64,000 bases of DNA from Streptomyces sp. NBC_01788 (GCF_035917575.1 NZ_CP109090.1:4960001-5024000); one strand, 5' to 3'; positions 32,159 to 40,930 are shown, counted from the first letter of the stretch. Program-made: numbers and translations. The notes: generated from the letters alone by a model not told the origin.

Positions 32159-32904
32159 TGCGCGTACTTGTGACCGTCGTGGCCGCGCTGTGGGGCGCGG
32201 GGACCGGGCTGCTGCTGCCCCGGGCCGCCCACCGGCTGTCGGTCGGCGCCGGGGAGCCGTGGAGCGCCCGGTGTCCTGACGGGCATCCGATCACCGGCGC
32301 GTTCGGCGGCTGGGTGGGCCGGGCCCGCTGCACGGGCGCGGAGGCCGGATGCGGAGCGTACGGGCCGAGCGCCCGGGTGACCGCCGTCGTGACCGCGCTC
32401 GTCTGCGCCGCGCTCGCCGCGGCCACCGGGCCCCGCCCCGAGGCGGCGGTATGGCTGCTCGCCGCGCCGGTCGGCGTGCTGCTGGCGCTCGTCGACCTCC
32501 GTGTGCACCGGCTCCCGGACGTGCTGACGCTGCCGCTGGCCGCCGCGACCGCCGCCCTGCTCGGAGCCGCCGCCGTACTGCCCGCCGCCGCGGGCTCCTG
32601 GCCCACCGCCCTGCTCGGCGGACTCGCCCTGGGCGCCGCGTACTTCGTGCTGTTCCTGGTCAACCCGGCCGGCATGGGCTTCGGCGACGTCAAGCTCGCC
32701 CTGGCGCTCGGCGCGGCCCTCGGCTGGTACGGCTGGCCGGTCCTCGTCGTCGGCGCCTTCGCCGGTCTGCTCTACGGCGCCGGCTACGGCCTGGGTCTGG
32801 TGGTACTGCGCCGGGCCGGCCGCAAGTCGGCCATCGCACTGGGGCCGTTCATGCTCGGCGGGGCCCTGACGGGGGTACTGCTGGGCGCGTTCGCGGCGAC
32901 GTGA
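32158..32904 (+). CDS. tadV: A24 family prepilin peptidase (TadV/CpaA type)
   Basis: A 248-residue polytopic aspartic protease that cleaves pilin leaders at the membrane. The two catalytic aspartates are visible: ALVDLRVHRLPD (first Asp) and NPAGMGFGDVKLALALG, the GxGD motif. Eight or so hydrophobic segments are seen. It lacks the long N-terminal methylase domain, though a short Cys-bearing N-terminal segment remains (RCPDG, RCTG, GCG), reminiscent of its zinc site. It is about 8 kb from the Tad operon and the only prepilin peptidase in the window, so it probably processes Flp, both TadE-like proteins and the pilin-headed large proteins. Confidence 0.88.
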   Translation: MRVLVTVVAALWGAGTGLLLPRAAHRLSVGAGEPWSARCPDGHPITGAFGGWVGRARCTGAEAGCGAYGPSARVTAVVTALVCAALAAATGPRPEAAVWLLAAPVGVLLALVDLRVHRLPDVLTLPLAAATAALLGAAAVLPAAAGSWPTALLGGLALGAAYFVLFLVNPAGMGFGDVKLALALGAALGWYGWPVLVVGAFAGLLYGAGYGLGLVVLRRAGRKSAIALGPFMLGGALTGVLLGAFAAT

Positions 32905-32995
32905 GGGCAGGGAGGGACGGTCCTTCAGCCGGCCGGACGGGCCCGGCCCGTAATGGGGAGGCGGCGGATGACCGTCTTCCGGCAGGATCACCCGC

Positions 32996-33790
32996 ATGAC
33001 GGACCATCCGCACCGTTCCGGCCGCTCCTTCGAGGAACTCGTCGCCGAGGGTGCCGCCGTTCCCACCGAGGGCTGGGACTTCTCGTGGTTCGCGGGCCGG
33101 GCCACGGAACAGCGGCCCTCCTGGGGGTACGCCGTCTCGATGGCCGCCCGGCTGGCCGGGGCCCGCGCCGTGCTCGACGTGCAGACCGGCGGCGGGGAGG
33201 TCCTCGACTTCGCGCTCGGACGGGCCGCGGCCGCGCCCGCTTTGCTCGCCGCCACCGAGGGCTGGCCGCCGAACGTGGCCGGGGCGACCGCACTGCTCCG
33301 CCCGCGTGGCGTCGTGGTCGTCGACTCGCCGGAGGACGCGCCGCTGCCGTTCGCCGACGCGGCCTTCGACCTCGTCGTCAGCCGGCACCCCGTACGCCCC
33401 CACTGGGGCGAGATCGCCCGCGTCCTCGAACCCGGCGGGACCTACTTCGCGCAGCACGTCGGACCCGGCAGCGTCTTCGAACTCGTCGAGTACTTCCTCG
33501 GGCCCCAACCTGAGGAGTCGCGCGAGGGCCGCCACCCCGACCACGAGCGCGCCGCCGCGCGGGCGGCCGGTCTTGAAGTCGTCGACCTGTGCGCCGAACG
33601 GCTCCGCGTGGAGTTCCACGACATCGGCGCCGTCGTGCACTTCCTGCGCAAGGTGGTCTGGATGGTTCCCGGGTTCACGGTCGAGGCGTACGAGCCCCGG
33701 TTGCGGGCGCTGCACGAACGGATCGAGTCGCGCGGACCGTTCGTGGCACACAGCACGCGTCACCTCTTCGAGGCCCGCAGGTCGGGGTGA
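32996..33790 (+). CDS. Class I SAM-dependent methyltransferase
   Basis: A 264-residue soluble enzyme. The SAM-binding motif I is degenerate: ARAVLDVQTGGGEVLDFAL (usually LDxGxGxG). Motif II/III: LAATEGWPPNVAGATALL; motif post-I DSPEDAPLPFADAAFDLVVSRHP resembles methyltransferase type 11. Motif ARVLEPGGTYFAQHVGPG is typical. An N-terminal RPSWGYAVSMAARLAGA precedes it. It resembles the SAM-methyltransferases annotated beside RlmA-type proteins. Substrate unknown. It follows the prepilin peptidase by 91 bases and may be independent. Confidence 0.82.
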   Translation: MTDHPHRSGRSFEELVAEGAAVPTEGWDFSWFAGRATEQRPSWGYAVSMAARLAGARAVLDVQTGGGEVLDFALGRAAAAPALLAATEGWPPNVAGATALLRPRGVVVVDSPEDAPLPFADAAFDLVVSRHPVRPHWGEIARVLEPGGTYFAQHVGPGSVFELVEYFLGPQPEESREGRHPDHERAAARAAGLEVVDLCAERLRVEFHDIGAVVHFLRKVVWMVPGFTVEAYEPRLRALHERIESRGPFVAHSTRHLFEARRSG

Positions 33791-34204
33791 ACGCGCGACC
33801 GGGGCGCCTGTTTTCACATCGTTACCGCCTGCCCCTCGCGTCACCCTTTCAGCGCACGTAAAGTTCAGACCAAGGGAATTCGCGTGAGCAAAGTCACGCG
33901 GTCGGTGCCGCGTGGTGGAGGGGACTGCGCGGCGCGCGGCCCCTGGGGGCGGTATCCGCCCGGCCCGGGGGGTCGGTGCGGGGCGGTGCCGCCGGCGTCA
34001 AGCGGGCGTTCGCGGGCGGGTCGCCCCTGGGAGGGATTCGGGGCAACACGCCGTGCGGCCCCCAAAGGGCGGAGCTTCTTCGCTTCTCATCGGAGCCTGA
34101 CCTTTTTGTCGTCGATTCCGTCGGGATCCGGTCATGACCAGGGGCGGAATGACGGATTCCAGGGTTCCCGCACGCTCTCCATGCGTCGCTGCATGACTTC
34201 GGAG

Positions 34205-34310
34205 AGTAGTTTTGTCGCGTCTGGGCACACGGCAGCCCTTACGAAGGGTTATGGTGGAAACCCCCCCTCGGGCCGGTCCGTCTCCCCCCCACGGACCGGC
34301 CCGTTTTCTT
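34205..34310 (+). ncRNA. Candidate small RNA ending at an intrinsic terminator
   Basis: A stable terminator (34269-34310) stands 480 bases after the last recognised + strand gene. The preceding 60 bases include GCCCTTACGAAGGGTTATGG, which can fold locally (CCCTTACGAAGGG), and a TAGTTT -10-like hexamer. No coding logic is visible. The ends are approximate; an unannotated long 3-prime tail of the methyltransferase mRNA is the alternative. Confidence 0.3.
34269..34310 (+). terminator. Strong rho-independent terminator
   Basis: CGGGCCGGTCCGT (34269-34281) and ACGGACCGGCCCG (34291-34303) form a perfect 13-base stem with a 9-base loop, followed by TTTTCTTTG. It is one of the few T-tailed terminators in the window. 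Confidence 0.85.
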
Positions 34311-34547
34311 TGCCCCCAGCGTCCACCGCGTCCGCCGCGAGGGTCGCGTCCGATGCGCACGTCCCGCGCACACGCCCGCTGTGGCGCGTCCGACGCACCA
34401 GGGCGCGCACAGCGCCCTGTTGAGGGACGCTGGGATCGCCGGGGGTAGGCTTCGCCCCCGGGGACCGCCATACGGACCAGGCCGCCGCACGGACAGGGAA
34501 CGCCCCCGGCCGCGCCTGTCCGTCCATACGGAGGGGCTGACGAACAC

Positions 34548-35321
34548 GTGAACCTGCGCGACAAGCTGCGTGGCCTGCTGGTCAGGCTGTACGCACGCCG
34601 GGTGGAGGGCCACCTGGACCCCGCTCAGGTGCCCAAGCACATCGGCGTCATCATGGACGGCAACCGGCGCTGGGCGAAGGCCGCCGGCTCGACCACCGCC
34701 CAGGGCCACCGGGCCGGCGCGGACAAGATCGAGGAGTTCCTCGGCTGGTGCAGTGAGACGGACGTCGGGGTCGTCACGCTCTGGCTGCTCTCCACGGACA
34801 ACTTCGACCGGCCCCAGGAAGAACTCGTCCCGCTCCTCGGCATCATTGAGGACGTGGTGCGCTCCCTGGCCGCGGACGGCCGCTGGCGCGTCCATCACGT
34901 GGGCACCATGGACCTGTTGCCGCCGGTCATGCAGGCCACTCTCAAGGAGGCCGCGGAGGCCACCGCGCACGTCGACGGAATAGTCGTCAACGTCGCCATC
35001 GGCTACGGCGGCCGGCAGGAGATCGCCGACGCCGTGCGCTCCATGATCCTCGACGCCCAGGACCAGGGCACCTCCATGGAGGACCTCGCCGAATCCGTCG
35101 ACATCGACATGATCGGCCGCCACCTGTACACCAAGGCCCAGCCCGACCCGGACCTGGTGATCCGCACCAGCGGGGAGCAGCGGCTGTCCGGATTCATGAT
35201 CTGGCAGACGGCCCACTCCGAGTACTACTTCTGCGACGTCTTCTGGCCGGCCTTCCGCAAGGTCGACTTCCTGCGCGCGCTGCGCGACTACGCGGCCCGG
35301 GGCCGCCGCTACGGCGGCTGA
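34548..35321 (+). CDS. uppS: Isoprenyl transferase (cis-prenyltransferase, UppS family)
   Basis: A 257-residue cytosolic enzyme making long cis-polyprenyl diphosphate for the cell-wall lipid carrier. The pyrophosphate-binding motif is HIGVIMDGNRRWAK at about residues 30-43, with the catalytic Asp. GHRAGADKIEEFLGWC, VTLWLLSTDNFDRP, NVAIGYGGRQEI and DLVIRTSGEQRLSGFMIWQTAHSEYYF are all canonical. Length 257 fits. GTG 34548 was chosen with GGAGGGG upstream. Actinobacteria often carry two such genes; the exact chain length (C50 or C55) is not predictable here. Confidence 0.92.
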   Translation: MNLRDKLRGLLVRLYARRVEGHLDPAQVPKHIGVIMDGNRRWAKAAGSTTAQGHRAGADKIEEFLGWCSETDVGVVTLWLLSTDNFDRPQEELVPLLGIIEDVVRSLAADGRWRVHHVGTMDLLPPVMQATLKEAAEATAHVDGIVVNVAIGYGGRQEIADAVRSMILDAQDQGTSMEDLAESVDIDMIGRHLYTKAQPDPDLVIRTSGEQRLSGFMIWQTAHSEYYFCDVFWPAFRKVDFLRALRDYAARGRRYGG

Positions 35322-35661
35322 GGACACACCTCTTCGGTCGCCCGGGTGCCCCCTCTTCACGAGGAGTTCATTCGTGCGTCGTTCCGCTTATTTGCATGGC
35401 GGCGCATCTTCGAGGGCATAAGGCAAACAGGTCGACACCCGAACCACGGGTGTCGGATCTCAGCGGGCGGCTCGGGGCCGTCCGCCCGGGAGGCCCTTTG
35501 TACGAGCCCGACCGTATGGTCACAGCACGGACGAAGACCTGGAGGGCCGGTTCACGGCCCGTCGTGTGCGGGGGCCGCCGGCCGGCCGGCTTGTTCCCGC
35601 CCGCCCAGCAGGGCCTCCACCTCGTCGCTCCCCGACCTCATCCGAGGGGGTACGTCCTTCC
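35322..35661 (+). other. 340-base gap before the PhoH gene
   Basis: No gene is seen. A GC hairpin with arms CGGGCGG (35464-35470) and CCGCCCG (35482-35488) and a 11-base loop is the only clear element. It could terminate the upstream message, though it has no T-tail, or lie in the PhoH 5-prime leader. No riboswitch motif that I recognise is present. Confidence 0.4.
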
Positions 35662-36987
35662 GTGGTGACCAGCACAAAGCGCCACAAGCCAGACCGGCGC
35701 ACCTACGTCCTCGACACCAGCGTCCTGCTGGCGGACCCGAACGCCCTGACCCGTTTCGACGAGCACGAGGTCGTGCTCCCCATCGTCGTGGTCACGGAAC
35801 TGGAGGCCAAGCGGCACCATCCCGAACTCGGCTACTTCGCCCGGCAGGCCCTGCGCCTGCTGGACGACTACCGGGTCCGGCACGGCCGCCTCGACGCCCC
35901 CATCCCGATCGGGGACCTCGGCGGAACGATCCGGGTCGAGCTCAACCACTCGGACCCCAGCGTGCTGCCCACCGGCTACCGCCTGGGGGACAACGACTCC
36001 CGCATCCTCGCGGTCGCCCGCAACCTCCAGGCGGAGGGCTACGACGTCACCGTCGTCTCGAAGGACCTGCCGCTGCGCATCAAGGCGTCCTCCGTGGGCC
36101 TGCTGGCCGAGGAGTACCGCGCGGAACTCGCCATCACCGACTCCTCCGGCTGGACCGGAATGTCCGAACTCACCCTGCCGGGTGAACAGGTGGACGTTCT
36201 CTTCGAGGAGGGGCACCTCCACGTACCGGAGGCGGCCGAACTGCCCGTGCACACCGGGCTGACGATCCAGTCCGAGAGGGGCAGGGCCCTGGGCCGTGTC
36301 ACGCCCGAGGGCGGGGTGCGCCTGGTGCGCGGCGACCGGGAGGCGTTCGGCATCAAGGGGCGCAGCGCGGAGCAGCGAATCGCCCTGGACCTGCTGCTCG
36401 ACCCGGACGTCGGGATCGTGTCGATGGGCGGCCGGGCCGGTACCGGCAAGTCGGCGCTGGCGCTGTGCGCGGGTCTGGAGGCGGTCCTGGAGCGCCGTCA
36501 GCACCAGAAGGTGATGGTCTTCCGTCCGCTGTACGCCGTCGGCGGCCAGGAGCTCGGCTATCTGCCGGGCACCGAGGCGGAGAAGATGAACCCCTGGGCA
36601 CAGGCGGTCTTCGACACGCTGTCGGCGGTCACGTCCCGGGACGTCATCGAGGAGGTCACCGCGCGCGGGATGCTGGAGGTGCTGCCGCTCACCCACATCC
36701 GCGGCCGCTCGCTGCACGACGCGTTCGTGATCGTGGACGAGGCGCAGTCGCTGGAGCGGAACGTCCTGCTGACCGTTCTGTCCCGGATCGGGGCCAATTC
36801 GCGGGTGGTTCTGACCCATGACGTGGCGCAGCGGGACAATCTGCGGGTCGGCCGCTACGACGGTGTCGTCGCCGTCGTGGAGAAGCTGAAGGGTCATCCG
36901 CTCTTCGCGCACGTGACGCTGACCCGGTCCGAGAGGTCCCAGATCGCGGCCCTTGTGACCGAAATGCTGGAGGACGGGCACATCTGA
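35662..36987 (+). CDS. PhoH family ATPase with N-terminal PIN domain
   Basis: A 441-residue cytosolic protein. The N-terminal PIN-like RNase domain (about 12-150) reads [72 protein letters not shown]; the acidic residues DTS, E and DND(S) fit a metal site. The C-terminal PhoH ATPase (about 240-440) has Walker [16 protein letters not shown], then [14 protein letters not shown] (Walker B) and [20 protein letters not shown]. This is the PhoH2-type toxin/helicase layout (RNA-unwinding RNase). GTG 35662 follows CGAGGGGG. It is not part of a toxin-antitoxin pair here. Physiological substrate unknown. Confidence 0.88.
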   Translation: MVTSTKRHKPDRRTYVLDTSVLLADPNALTRFDEHEVVLPIVVVTELEAKRHHPELGYFARQALRLLDDYRVRHGRLDAPIPIGDLGGTIRVELNHSDPSVLPTGYRLGDNDSRILAVARNLQAEGYDVTVVSKDLPLRIKASSVGLLAEEYRAELAITDSSGWTGMSELTLPGEQVDVLFEEGHLHVPEAAELPVHTGLTIQSERGRALGRVTPEGGVRLVRGDREAFGIKGRSAEQRIALDLLLDPDVGIVSMGGRAGTGKSALALCAGLEAVLERRQHQKVMVFRPLYAVGGQELGYLPGTEAEKMNPWAQAVFDTLSAVTSRDVIEEVTARGMLEVLPLTHIRGRSLHDAFVIVDEAQSLERNVLLTVLSRIGANSRVVLTHDVAQRDNLRVGRYDGVVAVVEKLKGHPLFAHVTLTRSERSQIAALVTEMLEDGHI

Positions 36988-37439
36988 TCCAATTCGCCCA
37001 CTCCGGAGGGGTGGTACGGGAGTTGGCGCCGTCCGGCAAAGGCCTGAGCCTAGCCGGGCGGCGTCCGCGTTCGCGGGCGTTCGGGGAAATCCCCTGAGCC
37101 GAACGAGGTGTGAGCTTTCACACGCAACTCGGAATTGCCCTGCGGCGTTGGATTACGGCAGAGTCTCACTCCTGTCAGGCCCCGCATACGACACATCTGT
37201 ACCCCCCTGGGGGAACCACCCAGGCGTTAAGCTCTGGGGGAGGTATGGGACACCTGAAACAACGCGCTTTCAACTCCATAGCGTCGTCGTATGCCGCCCG
37301 AGCACCACGCGGCGCTCCCCTCGCGGGAGTTGCCCACCGGGCCCGTGCCTCCCGTGACCCCGCAGTTGGGAGGCCAGTGCCAGGGGCACGATTGCGTCCG
37401 CCAGGGTCACCGAAGCGGGCGATGCTGGAAGGAAACCGT
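36988..37439 (+). promoter_or_regulatory. 452-base leader of the SLT transglycosylase gene, with a SigE-type promoter
   Basis: GAACC-type -35 (AAC at 37214-37216) and TCT (37233-37235) are spaced by 16 bases, exactly the AAC-N16/17-TCT promoter of the cell-envelope stress factor SigE of Streptomyces. A transcript from there would have a leader of about 195 bases. Farther upstream, GTGTGA-GCTT-TCACAC (37108-37123) is a perfect 6-4-6 inverted repeat resembling a CRP-type site with shortened spacing. Apart from a GGGGAAATCCCC stem, nothing else is seen. I checked for a ydaO/c-di-AMP riboswitch core but did not find its conserved blocks. Confidence 0.5.
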
Positions 37440-38135
37440 GTGAGCCGGATCTCGGTCCGGGGATTCGCAGTGGCCTCAGCCACCGCGGTCACCGCTGTCG
37501 GAAGCGTCGTCGGCGTTGCCACGGGCAGCACCGCGCAGAACAACGACGCCGAGGCGATGGCAGCCGACGCGACGCTTCTCGCGGACATACCCGTAGGCCA
37601 GCAGGCCCAGGTACAGACCGCGTCCCTGGTGCAGCAGGCCGACGCCCAGGCCATCGCCGCGGACGCGAGCGCCAAGAAGGAGGCCGAGCAGGCCGCCCGC
37701 AAGGCCGCCGCCCAGACGGCGATCGCCAAGAAGGCGGAGGCGGAGAAGGCCGAGAAGGAAGCCAAGGAGCGTGAGGAGCTCAAGGCGGCGGCCAGCCGTG
37801 CCGCGAGCCGCGACGCCTCCAGCTTCGCGGTGCAGAGCTCGTACACGGTCGCGCAGATCCAGGCGATGGCGAGCTCCATGGTGCCCGCCGGCCAGTTCCA
37901 GTGCTTCAGCAACATCGTGAACCACGAGTCGAGCTGGAACTACCGGGCGGTCAACCCCTCCTCCGGCGCGTACGGCCTGTTCCAGGCGCTGCCCGGCTCC
38001 AAGATGTCCTCCGTGGGCGCCGACTGGCAGACCAACCCGGCCACCCAGATCAAGTGGGGCCTCAGCTACATGGACGGCCGCTACGGCAGCCCCTGCGACG
38101 CGTGGAACTTCTGGCAGGCCAACCACTGGTACTGA
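37440..38135 (+). CDS. Secreted SLT-domain lytic transglycosylase
   Basis: A 231-residue exported protein. The N-terminal hydrophobic segment (FAVASATAVTAVGSVVGVATG) is signal-like. A long Ala/Lys/Glu coiled-coil (about 70-130) follows, then a short SLT domain (about 140-231): NHESSWNYRAVNPSSGAYGLFQALPGSK, with catalytic Glu in HESSW, and ending CDAWNFWQANHWY. It cuts peptidoglycan strands outside the cell, probably in growth or spore germination. GTG 37440 is preferred, with GGAAGGAA upstream; ATG 37422 is the alternative. Its possible SigE promoter fits a cell-wall stress role. Confidence 0.85.
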   Translation: MSRISVRGFAVASATAVTAVGSVVGVATGSTAQNNDAEAMAADATLLADIPVGQQAQVQTASLVQQADAQAIAADASAKKEAEQAARKAAAQTAIAKKAEAEKAEKEAKEREELKAAASRAASRDASSFAVQSSYTVAQIQAMASSMVPAGQFQCFSNIVNHESSWNYRAVNPSSGAYGLFQALPGSKMSSVGADWQTNPATQIKWGLSYMDGRYGSPCDAWNFWQANHWY

Positions 38136-38166
38136 GCCGGATCACCGCCGCACTCAACCTCCGCGC

Positions 38167-38199
38167 AGCCCCTCCCCGTCTTAGGGGGAGGGGCTGTTG
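38167..38199 (+). terminator. Rho-independent terminator after the transglycosylase gene
   Basis: AGCCCCTCCCC (38167-38177) pairs perfectly with GGGGAGGGGCT (38185-38195) around a 7-base loop, followed by GTTG. It stands 31 bases after the stop codon. Confidence 0.75.
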
Positions 38200-38267
38200 C
38201 CCTGTACGGTCGGACCGGACGACTCCAGGGGGGAGTGGTGGGGAGAGACGGGGGAAGAGGACGGATC

Positions 38268-39647
38268 ATGTCGCGAGTGCCAGGGTGGCTCGGCAGGCTG
38301 GGCGCCGGACTCACCGAAATGGGTGAGCGGTTGGACGAACGCCGCGCCGAGGTGGAGAAGGTCCACGCCGGCCCCCCCGACCCCATGGACGCCACCGATC
38401 ACGCCCGGCCGGAGCCGGACGTGGGCGTGGACGTGGGCATGGACGTGGACGTCCAGCCCGTGCCGGACACGACGACCGCCGGCGCCGCCCGGCCCGATCC
38501 CGCCCAGGCGGTGCCGTGGGGCGTGCGGGTGGCCGCGGAGGCCGGCTGGCGGGTGCTGGTGCTCGCGGGCACCGTGTGGGTGCTGATGCGCGCCATCAGC
38601 GCCATCCAGTTGGTGGTGCTGGCGTTCGTGACCGCACTGCTCATCACGGCGCTGCTCCAGCCGGCGGTGGCCTGGCTGAGGCGGCACGGACTGCCGCGCG
38701 GGCCGGCCACCGCGCTCACCGCGATCCTCGGCTTCGTCATCATGGGGCTGATCGGGTGGTTCGTGACCTGGCAGGTCATGGAGAACATCGACACGCTCTC
38801 CAACCAGATCCAGGACGGCATCGACCAGCTCCGCAAGTGGCTGCTGGACAGCCCCTTCCATGTCACCGACAAGCAGATCAACCAGATAGCGAAGAACCTG
38901 CGGGACGCGGTCGGTGCCAACACCGACCAGATCACCTCGGCCGGCCTCCAGGGCGTGACGGTGATCGTGGAGGCGCTGACCGGGATCCTGCTGACGGTCT
39001 TCTCCACACTGTTCCTGCTGTACGACGGCAGGCGCATCTGGGAGTGGACGCTGAAGCTGGTGCCGGCGGCGGCGCGTCCGGGCGTGGCCGGTGCCGGCCC
39101 GCAGGCCTGGCGCACACTGACCGCGTACGTGCGCGGCACGGTGATCGTGGCGCTGATCGACGCGATCTTCATCGGCCTCGGGATCTACTTCCTCAATGTG
39201 CCGATGGCGGTGCCGCTGGCCGTCTTCATCTTCCTGTTCGCCTTCATCCCGCTGGTGGGCGCCGTGATGTCGGGCGCGCTGGCGGTGGTCGTGGCCCTGG
39301 TCACCCAGGGGGTCTTCACCGCGGTGATGGTCCTGGTGGTGGTGCTGCTGGTGCAGCAGCTCGAGGGCCATGTGCTGCAGCCGTTCATCCTCGGTCGCGC
39401 CGTGCGGGTCCACCCGCTGGCGGTGGTCCTCTCGGTCGCCGCGGGCGGGCTGATCGCGGGGATCGGCGGCGCGGTGGTGGCGGTGCCGCTGGTCGCGGTG
39501 ACGAACACGGTGGTCGGGTATCTGCGGGCCTACGCGCGGGAACAGGAGCGGCGTCAGGCACGGGTGCCCGCGGCGGCTCCCGCGCAGCCGGCCACCGTGG
39601 CGTCCGGCTCGCGGAGTCACGATCCGGGCGGTTCCGAACCGAGCTGA
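38268..39647 (+). CDS. AI-2E family transporter-like membrane protein
   Basis: A 459-residue polytopic membrane protein of the AI-2E/UPF0118 family. A cytosolic N-terminal 100 residues include Asp/Val-rich repeats (DVGVDVGMDVDVQPV). Eight hydrophobic segments follow, including SAIQLVVLAFVTALLITALLQPAVAWLRR and GLIGWFVTWQVMENIDTL. The C-terminal half has LDAIFIGLGIYFLNVPMAVPLAVFIFLFAFIPLVGAVMSGALAV and VLQPFILGRAVRVHPLAVVLSVAAGG, typical of the family. Some members export AI-2 and others are Na+/H+ antiporters, so the substrate is open. ATG 38268 has GAAGAGG behind it. Confidence 0.88.
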   Translation: MSRVPGWLGRLGAGLTEMGERLDERRAEVEKVHAGPPDPMDATDHARPEPDVGVDVGMDVDVQPVPDTTTAGAARPDPAQAVPWGVRVAAEAGWRVLVLAGTVWVLMRAISAIQLVVLAFVTALLITALLQPAVAWLRRHGLPRGPATALTAILGFVIMGLIGWFVTWQVMENIDTLSNQIQDGIDQLRKWLLDSPFHVTDKQINQIAKNLRDAVGANTDQITSAGLQGVTVIVEALTGILLTVFSTLFLLYDGRRIWEWTLKLVPAAARPGVAGAGPQAWRTLTAYVRGTVIVALIDAIFIGLGIYFLNVPMAVPLAVFIFLFAFIPLVGAVMSGALAVVVALVTQGVFTAVMVLVVVLLVQQLEGHVLQPFILGRAVRVHPLAVVLSVAAGGLIAGIGGAVVAVPLVAVTNTVVGYLRAYAREQERRQARVPAAAPAQPATVASGSRSHDPGGSEPS

Positions 39648-39654
39648 AACCGGC

Positions 39655-39688
39655 GAACCCCGTCCACCCCCAGGGGTGGACGGGGTTC
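39655..39688. terminator. Bidirectional terminator between the AI-2E gene and ahpD
   Basis: GAACCCCGTCCACC (39655-39668) and GGTGGACGGGGTTC (39675-39688) are perfect 14-base arms around CCCAGG. Only 57 bases separate the convergent genes and the hairpin fills the gap. Confidence 0.88.
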
Positions 39689-39704
39689 GGCCGTGCGGTG
39701 CGCG

Positions 39705-40238
39705 TTACTGCGCGAGGGCCGCTTCCGCGTCGAGGGTCGTCGCGACGGCCTGGACCACCGCGGCGATCTTGAACGCCTCCTGGACGACCTCGCGCTCCAC
39801 GCCGGCCTTGCGCAGGACCTGCTCGTGGGAGTCGAGGCACATGCCGCAGCCGTTGATGGCGGAGACGGCGAAGGACCACAGCTCGAAGTCGACCTTGTCG
39901 ACGCCGGGGTTGCCGATGACGTTCATCCGCAGACCGGCCCGCAGGGTGCCGTACTCCTGGTCGGACAGGAGGTGGCGGGTGCGGTAGAAGACGTTGTTCA
40001 TCGCCATGACGGCCGCCGCGGCCTTCGCCGCGGTGTACGCCTCCGGCGACAGGTTCGCCTTCGCCTCCGGCTCCAGCTCACGCAGGACGATCGGCGAGCG
40101 CGAGGCGATCGCCGTCGCCAGCACCGTGCCCCACAGCTGCTGCGCGGGCAGGTCGCTGTTGCCGATGACCGAGCCCAGGTTGAGCTTCAGGTCCTTGGCG
40201 TAGTCCGGGACGGCGGACTTCAGGGAGTCCAGGGACAT
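39705..40238 (-). CDS. ahpD: Alkyl hydroperoxide reductase AhpD
   Basis: A 177-residue all-helical CMD-family protein that recycles AhpC. The redox pair is in [18 protein letters not shown] (CxxC with downstream His), the AhpD/CMD signature. The N-terminal helix region [24 protein letters not shown] is typical. It lies 5 bases downstream of ahpC on the same strand, so they form an operon, with the pair under OxyR control as described for S. coelicolor. Confidence 0.95.
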   Translation of the reverse strand: MSLDSLKSAVPDYAKDLKLNLGSVIGNSDLPAQQLWGTVLATAIASRSPIVLRELEPEAKANLSPEAYTAAKAAAAVMAMNNVFYRTRHLLSDQEYGTLRAGLRMNVIGNPGVDKVDFELWSFAVSAINGCGMCLDSHEQVLRKAGVEREVVQEAFKIAAVVQAVATTLDAEAALAQ

Positions 40239-40242
40239 GGGG

Positions 40243-40797
40243 TCACTCACCCGCCAGCAGAGCGACCGGGTCGAGGGTCTCGTCGCCCTTGGTCCAGTTG
40301 CAGGGGCACAGCTCGTCCGTCTGGAGGGCGTCCAGGACCCGCAGGACCTCCTTGGGGTTACGGCCGACCGAGCCCGCCGTCACCATGGAGAACTGGATCT
40401 CGTTGTTCTGGTCGACGATGAAGACCGCGCGCTTGGCGAAGCCGTCCTCACCCTCGATGCCGAGGTCGCGCATCAGCTCGTGCTTGGAGTCCGCCATCAT
40501 CGGGAACGGCAGGTCACGCAGGTCGTCGTGGTCCTTGCGCCAGGCGTGGTGCACGAACTCGGAGTCGCCGGAGAAGCCGAGGACCTGGGCGTCACGGTCG
40601 GCGAACTCGTCGTTCAGCTTCCCGAAGGCGGCGATCTCGGTGGGACACACGAAGGTGAAGTCCTTGGGCCAGGCGAAGACGACCTTCCACTTGCCCTCAT
40701 AGGTCTTGTGGTCGATCGTCTCGAACTCCTTGCCCTTCTCCAGCGAGACGCAGGCAGCCAGTTCGAACTCGGGGAACTTGTCACCGACAGTGAGCAC
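40243..40797 (-). CDS. ahpC: Alkyl hydroperoxide reductase subunit C (2-Cys peroxiredoxin)
   Basis: A 184-residue peroxiredoxin. The peroxidatic cysteine is in [19 protein letters not shown] and the resolving cysteine region is near the C-terminus ([24 protein letters not shown]). Length and ends match actinobacterial AhpC, which starts [13 protein letters not shown] 40797 follows AAGGAG at six bases, whereas the ATG at 40845 is too far upstream. It reduces peroxides and is electron-coupled to AhpD. Divergent from oxyR. Confidence 0.96.
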   Translation of the reverse strand: MLTVGDKFPEFELAACVSLEKGKEFETIDHKTYEGKWKVVFAWPKDFTFVCPTEIAAFGKLNDEFADRDAQVLGFSGDSEFVHHAWRKDHDDLRDLPFPMMADSKHELMRDLGIEGEDGFAKRAVFIVDQNNEIQFSMVTAGSVGRNPKEVLRVLDALQTDELCPCNWTKGDETLDPVALLAGE

Positions 40798-40930
40798 GTG
40801 CTCTCCTTGCAGCGAGGAAACACCGGTCGTGCTGGCGTTTCCCATGGGTTGGACGATGCTGATGTTGGCACACGGTGCATTGATTACAGAAATAGCTACA
40901 CTCGGTCGGGTTGATCGGAGGTAGTTATCA
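40798..40930. promoter_or_regulatory. ahpC-oxyR divergent regulatory region
   Basis: This 133-base region includes an AT-rich block, TTGATTACAGAAATAGCTAC (40880-40899), which contains an ATAG...CTA-like LysR-type spacing expected for an OxyR site, and -10-like hexamers in both directions. GGAGG (40918-40922) is the oxyR ribosome site. OxyR binding between the divergent genes is established in Streptomyces. Confidence 0.55.

Larger units (their letters stand above)
33791..34547 (+). other. 757-base gap before the cis-prenyltransferase gene
   Basis: No convincing coding region is present. An open frame from 33884 to 34423 has Pro/Arg/Ser-rich composition without homology cues. Segment 34080-34250 is AT-richer than its surroundings. 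It ends in a strong intrinsic terminator (separate entry), so a non-coding transcript or short leader is likely. Beyond 34310 the sequence reads into the prenyltransferase promoter region with no clear element. Confidence 0.5.

Noticed and set aside
33884..34423. 179-residue + strand open frame in the gap before uppS
   Set aside because: It reads through the intrinsic terminator at 34269-34310 and is Pro/Arg/Ser-rich with no ribosome site or homology cue.
36988..37439. c-di-AMP (ydaO) riboswitch before the transglycosylase gene
   Set aside because: A GGGGGAACCA-like string is present, but the other conserved blocks (GGGGTGAATC and GTCAGCTAACC types) are not found.
40798..40845. ATG start at 40845 for ahpC
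   Set aside because: The AAGGAG ribosome site falls after that ATG and just before GTG 40797. AhpC proteins begin [10 protein letters not shown].
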